Shown here in pieces: positions 1 through 4,772 of a DNA stretch of 6,987 bases. The stretch comes from Limnohabitans sp. (GTDB taxonomy: Bacteria > Pseudomonadota > Gammaproteobacteria > Burkholderiales > Burkholderiaceae_C): positions 1 to 6,987 of the forward strand of contig JAHECM010000058.1 in the NCBI GenBank assembly GCA_024641725.1, in the 5' to 3' direction. The notes beneath the pieces were generated by a model. That model saw only the letters and a program-made list of their open reading frames with translations, was not told the DNA's origin and did no database searches. Made by a program: the position numbers and the translations under genes. Every line of letters starts with the position of its first letter. Within the stretch, counting starts at the first letter, position 1.

Positions 1-10
1 AAAACAAACC

Positions 11-95
11 GCCGTCGTGGTGAAATTGGTAGACACGCTATCTTGAGGGGGTAGTGGCGAAAGCTGTGCGAGTTCGAGTCTCGCCGACGGCACCA
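11..95 (+). tRNA. tRNA-Leu, anticodon GAG
   Basis: This is a complete class II tRNA of 85 bases including an encoded CCA end (93-95). The acceptor stem 11-17 pairs perfectly with 85-91, with A92 as discriminator base. The anticodon stem is 38-42 with 50-54 (one G-U pair). Its 7-base loop (43-49) carries anticodon GAG at 45-47, which reads CUC and CUU leucine codons. The long variable arm (55-67) has a short stem, 56-58 with 63-65, as expected for leucine tRNAs. The T stem is 68-72 with 80-84 around the loop TTCGAGT. The D arm has the AAATTGGTAGAC pattern of bacterial tRNA-Leu. It ends 62 bases before nuoA, with no U-rich terminator between them. From memory, a tRNA-Leu between secG and nuoA is common in Burkholderiales, so read-through into nuo is likely (inference). 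Confidence 0.97.
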
Positions 96-102
96 GACAA
101 AC

Positions 103-134
103 AGATGGGTTCTGACTCGCGTCGGAGCCCATCT
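103..134 (+). promoter_or_regulatory. Long hairpin in the tRNA-Leu/nuoA leader
   Basis: Bases 103-116 pair with 121-134 to give an uninterrupted 14-bp stem closed by the 4-base loop TCGC. Two of the pairs (110 with 127, 113 with 124) are U-G in the + strand transcript. In a minus-strand transcript they would be A-C mismatches, so the structure suits + strand RNA. No T-run follows (the next bases are TCAGGTGACC), so it does not look like a complete intrinsic terminator. Plausible roles are a processing or stability element that separates tRNA from nuo mRNA, or a partial attenuator. No clear -35/-10 promoter pair is seen in 96-157. Confidence 0.6.
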
Positions 135-157
135 TCAGGTGACCCGTCAGTCTCAAA

Positions 158-517
158 ATGAACCTCGGCCAATACCTTCCTATTCTTTTGTTCATTCTGG
201 TCGGCGTTGCTGTCGGCGTGATCCCGCAGGTTCTGGGCTACATCCTTGGCCCCAACCGACCTGACGCGGCCAAAAACTCCCCTTACGAATGCGGCTTTGA
301 AGCCTTTGAAGACGCGCGCATGAAATTCGACGTTCGTTACTACTTGGTGGCGATCTTGTTCATTCTTTTTGACCTTGAAATTGCCTTTTTGTTCCCTTGG
401 GCCGTTGCGCTCAAGGAGGTGGGTGTCGCCGGCTTGGTGGCGGTCGTCATTTTCTTGTCTATTCTGGTCGTGGGCTTTGTCTACGAGTGGAAAAAAGGCG
501 CTCTGGACTGGGAGTGA
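158..517 (+). CDS. nuoA: NADH-quinone oxidoreductase subunit A (NuoA)
   Basis: NuoA (119 aa; ND3 in mitochondria) is a small membrane subunit of complex I, next to the quinone cavity in the inner membrane. Three hydrophobic helices are visible at about residues 7-30, 61-80 and 89-111. The loop between the first two carries the family signature SPYECGFE (41-48). Its Cys45 matches the ND3 loop cysteine that changes exposure between enzyme states in mitochondria. Conserved acidic residues Asp72 and Glu74 sit in helix 2 (FDLEIAF), and the C-terminus YEWKKGALDWE is typical. Length is normal for the family. The start at 158 matches the usual MNLxQYLP N-terminus. However, the only Shine-Dalgarno-like sequence, AGGTGA (137-142), lies 15 bases away, so initiation may be weak. 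It is the first protein gene of the operon in this window, 62 bases after tRNA-Leu. Confidence 0.97.
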   Translation: MNLGQYLPILLFILVGVAVGVIPQVLGYILGPNRPDAAKNSPYECGFEAFEDARMKFDVRYYLVAILFILFDLEIAFLFPWAVALKEVGVAGLVAVVIFLSILVVGFVYEWKKGALDWE

Positions 518-566
518 CCCCTCCCATGTTCACCCATAACCCCATTCGGCCTCTGAGGATGAAGAC

Positions 567-1046
567 ATGATTGAAGGCGTGATGAAGGAAGGCTTCATCA
601 CCACGAGTTACGACTCTGTGGTGAACTGGGCCAAGACGGGCTCCTTGTGGCCCATGACCTTTGGTTTGGCGTGCTGTGCTGTCGAAATGATGCACGCCGC
701 CACGGCCCGTTATGACTTGGCCCGTTTTGGCGCGGAAGTCTTTCGCGCCAGTCCCCGTCAGGCCGATTTGATGATCGTGGCCGGCACCCTGTGCAACAAA
801 ATGGCACCAGCTTTGCGCAAGGTGTACGACCAGATGTCCGAGCCGCGTTGGGTGATCTCCATGGGCTCGTGTGCCAATGGCGGTGGCTACTACCACTACA
901 GTTACTCGGTCGTGCGCGGTTGTGACCGCGTGGTGCCGGTGGATGTGTATGTGCCCGGTTGCCCGCCCACGGCTGAAGCCTTGATCTACGGCATCATCCA
1001 GCTGCAGCAAAAAATTCGCCGCACGCAGACCATTGCGCGCGCTTGA
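567..1046 (+). CDS. nuoB: NADH-quinone oxidoreductase subunit B (NuoB)
   Basis: NuoB (159 aa; PSST/NDUFS7, Nqo6) is the connecting-arm subunit that holds the terminal [4Fe-4S] cluster N2, which reduces quinone at the interface with NuoD. The four expected N2 ligands are visible: the adjacent pair Cys36-Cys37 in GLACCAVEMMHA, Cys102 in SMGSCANGGGYYHYSYS, and Cys132 in VPGCPPT. Length is usual for Burkholderiales and there is no N-terminal extension. The start at 567 has a good ribosome site, GAGGA at 555-559 with 7 bases spacing. Met6 (582) is a weaker alternative with a poor upstream site. The gap from nuoA (518-566, 49 bases) is the longest between protein genes here. It holds a small hairpin and a possible 14-codon ORF (see findings). 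A 9-bp hairpin lies in the early codons (579-601). Confidence 0.98.
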   Translation: MIEGVMKEGFITTSYDSVVNWAKTGSLWPMTFGLACCAVEMMHAATARYDLARFGAEVFRASPRQADLMIVAGTLCNKMAPALRKVYDQMSEPRWVISMGSCANGGGYYHYSYSVVRGCDRVVPVDVYVPGCPPTAEALIYGIIQLQQKIRRTQTIARA

Positions 1047-1057
1047 GGAGGCAATGA

Positions 1058-1663
1058 ATGACTGACTTTGCCATCCGTCCCGAAGACCTGCAATCCAAGC
1101 TGGCCGCTGTGTTGGGCGAACGTGCCCAAGTCACACTGGCACTGGGTGAGGCGACTGTGCATGTGGGTGCCGCGCATTACCTGGATGTGATGCAGACCCT
1201 GAAAACCGCCGAAGGCTGCCAGTTTGAGCAGCTGATGGACCTGTGTGGCGTCGACTACTCCACTTACCGCGAAGTGGGCACCGATGGCCCGCGTTTTGGC
1301 GTCACCATCCACTTGCTGTCGGTCAGCCTGAACCAACGCGTTCGTGTGAAAGTATTGTGCCCAGACGACGATTTGCCCTTGGTGGCCTCGGTCAACGATC
1401 TGTGGAACTCTGCCAACTGGTACGAACGAGAAGCCTTCGATTTGTTTGGCATCGTGTTTGAAGGTCACAACGACCTGCGCCGCATCTTGACCGACTACGG
1501 TTTCATTGGCCACCCGTTCCGCAAAGATTTCCCGCTGTCGGGCCACGTCGAGATGCGCTACGACGCCGAACGCAAACGTGTGGTGTACGAGCCTGTGAGC
1601 ATTGAGCCTCGCGAGATCACGCCGCGCATCATCCGCGAAGAAAACTACGGAGGCCTGCACTGA
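1058..1663 (+). CDS. nuoC: NADH-quinone oxidoreductase subunit C (NuoC)
   Basis: NuoC (201 aa; 30-kDa subunit, NDUFS3, Nqo5) is a cofactor-free connecting-arm subunit that packs against NuoD and NuoB on the cytoplasmic side. The 30-kDa family signature runs from about residue 121 to 168. It includes WYEREAFDLFGI (121-132) with the conserved Glu-Arg-Glu, then GHNDLRRILTDYGF and GHPFRKDFPL (151-160). The N-terminal third is less conserved, as is usual. It is a separate gene, not fused to nuoD as in E. coli. The start at 1058 has GAGGAG at 1045-1050 with 7 bases spacing, 11 bases after the nuoB stop. An out-of-frame ATG at 1054 stops after three codons and is too close to that site to be a good start. 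The stop (1661-1663) is one base before the nuoD start. Confidence 0.97.
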   Translation: MTDFAIRPEDLQSKLAAVLGERAQVTLALGEATVHVGAAHYLDVMQTLKTAEGCQFEQLMDLCGVDYSTYREVGTDGPRFGVTIHLLSVSLNQRVRVKVLCPDDDLPLVASVNDLWNSANWYEREAFDLFGIVFEGHNDLRRILTDYGFIGHPFRKDFPLSGHVEMRYDAERKRVVYEPVSIEPREITPRIIREENYGGLH

Positions 1664-1664
1664 T

Positions 1665-2918
1665 ATGGCCGAAATCAAAAACTACACGCTGAACTTCGGG
1701 CCTCAGCACCCAGCAGCCCACGGCGTTTTGCGATTGGTCCTGGAGCTTGACGGCGAGGTCGTGCAACGCGCCGATCCGCACATTGGCTTGCTGCACCGCG
1801 CCACTGAAAAGCTGGCTGAGAGCAAAACGTACATCCAGTCTTTGCCCTACATGGACCGCCTCGACTATGTGTCGATGATGTGCAACGAGCATGCTTACTG
1901 CTTGGCCATCGAAAAGATGCTGGGCATTGAGGTGCCGCTGCGTGCGCAGTACATCCGTGTGATGTTCTCCGAAATCACGCGCTTGCTCAACCACCTCATG
2001 TGGCTGGGCTCGCACGGCAACGATTGCGGCAGTTCCACCATCTTGATCTACACCTTCCGCGAACGCGAAGACCTGTTTGACATGTACGAAGCCGTCTCGG
2101 GTGCCCGCATGCATGCCGCGTACTTCCGTCCGGGTGGCGTGTACCGGGACTTGCCAGACAGCATGCCTCAGTACAAGGCCAGCAAAGTCAAAAACGCCAA
2201 AACAGTGGCGAGCATGAACACGAACCGCCAAGGCTCATTGCTCGACTTCATTGACGACTTCACCCAGCGCTTTCCCAAGTGCATGGACGAGTACGAAACT
2301 CTGTTGACCGACAACCGCATCTGGAAGCAGCGCACCGTGGGTGTGGGCGTGGTGCCCGCTGAGCGTGCGCTCAACTTGGGCATGACCGGCCCGATGCTGC
2401 GCGGCTCGGGCGTGGCTTGGGACTTGCGCAAGAAGCAGCCCTACGATGCTTACGACAAAGTTGAATTCGATATTCCCGTTGGCAAAACCGGTGACAGTTA
2501 CGACCGTTACCTTGTGCGCATTCAAGAAATGCGCGAGTCCAACAAGATCATTCAACAGTGTGTGAGCTGGTTGCGCGCAAATCCTGGTCCCGTGATCAAC
2601 GAGACAGCCAAAATTGCGAACCCCAAGCGCGAGGACATGAAGTCCAATATGGAAGCGCTGATCCACCACTTCAAGCTGTTCACGGAGGGCTTCAAAGTGC
2701 CCGAAGGTGAGGCTTACGCTGCCGTCGAACACCCCAAGGGCGAGTTCGGCATCTACATCGTGAGCGATGGTGCCAACAAGCCTTATCGCCTCAAAATTCG
2801 CGCCCCGGGCTTTGCCCACTTGGCGACCCTCGATGAAATGGCCCGTGGCCACATGTTGGCTGACGCTGTCGCCATCATCGGCACGATGGACATTGTGTTT
2901 GGAGAGATTGACCGATGA
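1665..2918 (+). CDS. nuoD: NADH-quinone oxidoreductase subunit D (NuoD)
   Basis: NuoD (417 aa; 49-kDa subunit, NDUFS2, Nqo4) forms most of the quinone-binding chamber together with NuoB. It descends from the large subunit of [NiFe] hydrogenases but lacks the metal-binding cysteines. The quinone-site residues are in place: His19 in GPQHPAAHG, Tyr68 in DRLDYVSMM and Asp120 in GNDCGSS. Their spacing (49 and 101 residues from the His) equals that of Thermus His38/Tyr87/Asp139. Other signatures are SGARMHAAYFRPGGVYRDLP and the C-terminal IIGTMDIVFGEIDR. The start chosen is ATG 1665, giving MAEIKNYTLNFGPQHP. The frame stays open upstream to an ATG at 1602, but that would read through the end of nuoC and does not match the family. 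GGAGG (1649-1653) is 11 bases upstream, inside nuoC. The residues after Asp120 are unusual (see findings). Confidence 0.98.
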   Translation: MAEIKNYTLNFGPQHPAAHGVLRLVLELDGEVVQRADPHIGLLHRATEKLAESKTYIQSLPYMDRLDYVSMMCNEHAYCLAIEKMLGIEVPLRAQYIRVMFSEITRLLNHLMWLGSHGNDCGSSTILIYTFREREDLFDMYEAVSGARMHAAYFRPGGVYRDLPDSMPQYKASKVKNAKTVASMNTNRQGSLLDFIDDFTQRFPKCMDEYETLLTDNRIWKQRTVGVGVVPAERALNLGMTGPMLRGSGVAWDLRKKQPYDAYDKVEFDIPVGKTGDSYDRYLVRIQEMRESNKIIQQCVSWLRANPGPVINETAKIANPKREDMKSNMEALIHHFKLFTEGFKVPEGEAYAAVEHPKGEFGIYIVSDGANKPYRLKIRAPGFAHLATLDEMARGHMLADAVAIIGTMDIVFGEIDR

Positions 2919-3403
2919 TCTCGGAGTCCACAAAAACACGCTTTGCGCGTGAAGTCGCTAAATTTCCGGCGGATCAAAAACAGTCTGCCGTGATGGCCTG
3001 CCTGTCCATCGTTCAGCAAGAACAGGGCTGGGTCAGTCCTGATGCCGAGCAGGGTGTGGCGGAGTACCTGGGCATGCCGGTGATGGCGGTCCACGAAGTC
3101 ACCACCTTCTACAACATGTACAACCAAAAGCCGGTGGGCAAGTTCAAGTTGAACGTCTGCACCAACCTGCCTTGCCAGTTGCGCGGTGGCCAAAAAGCCT
3201 TGCAGCACTTGGAGCACAAGTTGGGCGTGCACGCTGGCGAGACTACAGCCGACGGCTTGTTCACCTTGCAGCCCAGTGAGTGTCAAGGCGCTTGCGCTGA
3301 TGCCCCGGTGCTGCTGGTCAATGACCGCCACATGTGCAGCTTCATGAGCAATGACAAGCTTGATCAACTGGTTGACAGCCTCAAGAAAGCGGAGGCAGTC
3401 TGA
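2915..3403 (+). CDS. nuoE: NADH-quinone oxidoreductase subunit E (NuoE)
   Basis: NuoE (162 aa; 24-kDa subunit, NDUFV2, Nqo2) carries the [2Fe-2S] cluster N1a beside the FMN of NuoF. The N-terminal part (about 1-75) is the helical bundle ending in VHEVTTFYNMYNQKPVGK. The thioredoxin-like domain follows, with cluster ligands Cys82 and Cys87 (VCTNLPC) and Cys123 and Cys127 (SECQGACADAP). The spacing C-x4-C and C-x3-C is that of the family, and the length is usual. The start overlaps the nuoD stop in ATGA (4 bases), with GGAGAG at 2901-2906 and 8 bases spacing, so translation is probably coupled to nuoD. The stop codon shares one base with the start of nuoF (TGATG). Confidence 0.98.
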   Translation: MISESTKTRFAREVAKFPADQKQSAVMACLSIVQQEQGWVSPDAEQGVAEYLGMPVMAVHEVTTFYNMYNQKPVGKFKLNVCTNLPCQLRGGQKALQHLEHKLGVHAGETTADGLFTLQPSECQGACADAPVLLVNDRHMCSFMSNDKLDQLVDSLKKAEAV

Positions 3404-4758
3404 TGAGCGTCGCGCAAATTCTCAGTCAGTTCCAAGCCTCTGGCGCGGAAACATGCTTTCATGACCGCCACATCAACCCGCAAATTTATGCGGGCTTGGA
3501 CGGCAAGAACTGGGGCATCCATGACTATGTCGCTCGCGGCGGTTACGCTGCCCTGCGCAAGATCTTGGGTCAAGACGGAGGCGAAGGCCTCACGCAAGAC
3601 CAAGTGATCGCCACCGTCAAAGAATCCGGCCTGCGCGGCCGTGGCGGTGCAGGCTTTCCCACAGGTCTGAAGTGGAGCTTCATGCCCCGCCAGTTCCCTG
3701 GTCAAAAGTACTTGGTCTGCAACTCGGACGAAGGCGAGCCGGGCACCTGCAAAGACCGGGACATCATGGAGTTCAACCCGCACACGGTGATCGAGGGCAT
3801 GATCATCGCGGCTTATGCCATGGGCATCAGCGTGGGTTACAACTACATTCACGGCGAAATCTTCCACACTTATGAGCGTTTTGAAGCGGCTCTGGAAGAA
3901 GCCCGTGCCGCCGGTTATCTGGGCAACAACATCTTGGGTTCGGCGTTCAGTTTTCAGCTGCACGCCTCGCACGGTTTCGGCGCGTACATCTGCGGCGAAG
4001 AGACGGCACTCTTGGAGTCGCTCGAAGGCAAAAAAGGCCAGCCGCGCTTCAAACCGCCGTTCCCAGCCAGTTTTGGTCTGTATGGCAAGCCCACCACCAT
4101 CAACAACACCGAGACCTTTGCGGCGGTGCCTTGGATCATCCGCAACGGTGGTCAGGCCTACCTCGAATGCGGCAAGCCCAACAACGGCGGCACCAAGATT
4201 TTCTCGGTCAGCGGTGACGTGGAGCGTCCCGGCAACTACGAAGTGCCTATGGGCACCCCGTTTGCCAAGTTGCTCGAACTCGCCGGTGGCGTGCGCGCGG
4301 GTCGCCAACTCAAGGCCGTGATCCCCGGTGGATCGTCTTCGCCAGTCGTTCCGGCTGAGCTGATGATGAAGCTCACCATGGACTACGACAGCATCGCCAA
4401 AGAAGGCGGCTCCATGCTGGGTTCTGGCGCTGTGATCGTGTTGGACGACTCCCGTTGCATGGTCAAGTCCTTGCAGCGTCTGTCGTACTTTTACTCGCAC
4501 GAATCCTGCGGTCAGTGCACCCCATGCCGCGAAGGCACGGGTTGGCTCTGGCGCGTGGTTGACCGCATCGAACGCGGCGAAGGGCGTCCCAGCGACTTGA
4601 CCTTGCTCGACAGCGTGGCGGGCAACATCATGGGACGAACAATTTGCGCTTTGGGTGACGCAGCGGCCATGCCCGTACGCGGCATGCTCAAGCACTTCCG
4701 TCACGAATTTGAACACCACATCGAGCACAAGACCTGCGTGGTCGGTGCCGATGTTTGA
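3403..4758 (+). CDS. nuoF: NADH-quinone oxidoreductase subunit F (NuoF), NADH- and FMN-binding
   Basis: NuoF (451 aa; 51-kDa subunit, NDUFV1, Nqo1) oxidises NADH with FMN and passes electrons to the [4Fe-4S] cluster N3. The glycine-rich nucleotide/FMN segment is GRGGAGFPTGLKW (79-91), followed by NSDEGEPGTCKDR (107-119) and HGFGAYICGEETALLESLEG (190-209). The SLBB-type region lies around 250-340. The N3 ligands are Cys369, Cys372 and Cys375 in SCGQCTPCREGTGW, plus Cys415 in TICALGDAAA. Length is normal for alpha- and betaproteobacteria. The start at 3403 overlaps the nuoE stop by one base and has GGAGG at 3391-3395 with 7 bases spacing. The opposite strand is open for 454 codons across this gene, which I judge to be a composition shadow. 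Confidence 0.98.
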   Translation: MSVAQILSQFQASGAETCFHDRHINPQIYAGLDGKNWGIHDYVARGGYAALRKILGQDGGEGLTQDQVIATVKESGLRGRGGAGFPTGLKWSFMPRQFPGQKYLVCNSDEGEPGTCKDRDIMEFNPHTVIEGMIIAAYAMGISVGYNYIHGEIFHTYERFEAALEEARAAGYLGNNILGSAFSFQLHASHGFGAYICGEETALLESLEGKKGQPRFKPPFPASFGLYGKPTTINNTETFAAVPWIIRNGGQAYLECGKPNNGGTKIFSVSGDVERPGNYEVPMGTPFAKLLELAGGVRAGRQLKAVIPGGSSSPVVPAELMMKLTMDYDSIAKEGGSMLGSGAVIVLDDSRCMVKSLQRLSYFYSHESCGQCTPCREGTGWLWRVVDRIERGEGRPSDLTLLDSVAGNIMGRTICALGDAAAMPVRGMLKHFRHEFEHHIEHKTCVVGADV

Positions 4759-4772
4759 GGGTAAGGCCCACC

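Noticed and set aside
103..135. Intrinsic transcription terminator after tRNA-Leu
   Set aside because: The stem is strong but no T-run follows, so I keep it as a hairpin of unknown role rather than a terminator.
1054..1065. Three-codon ORF (ATG at 1054) overlapping the nuoC start
   Set aside because: It is only 3 bases from the GAGGAG site, while nuoC itself has ideal spacing. It looks like a chance ATG in the sequence AATGAATGA.
1602..1664. Extended nuoD start at ATG 1602, adding 21 residues
   Set aside because: The extension overlaps the conserved end of nuoC in another frame and has no homology to NuoD N-termini. ATG 1665 gives the standard N-terminus.
459..1678. Minus-strand open frames opposite nuoB and nuoC (183 and 230 codons)
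   Set aside because: These have the same antisense-shadow composition, no family resemblance and no sign of their own operon context, and they overlap clearly real genes.
3364..4728. 454-codon open frame on the minus strand covering nuoF
   Set aside because: It lies wholly opposite a well-conserved gene. Its product is rich in Ala, His, Val and Arg with no recognisable motif, as expected when a biased coding strand is read in antisense.
4755..4772. Extended nuoG start at TTG 4755
   Set aside because: It would add six residues not seen in the family and overlap the nuoF stop. ATG 4773 has a suitable ribosome site and the expected N-terminus.
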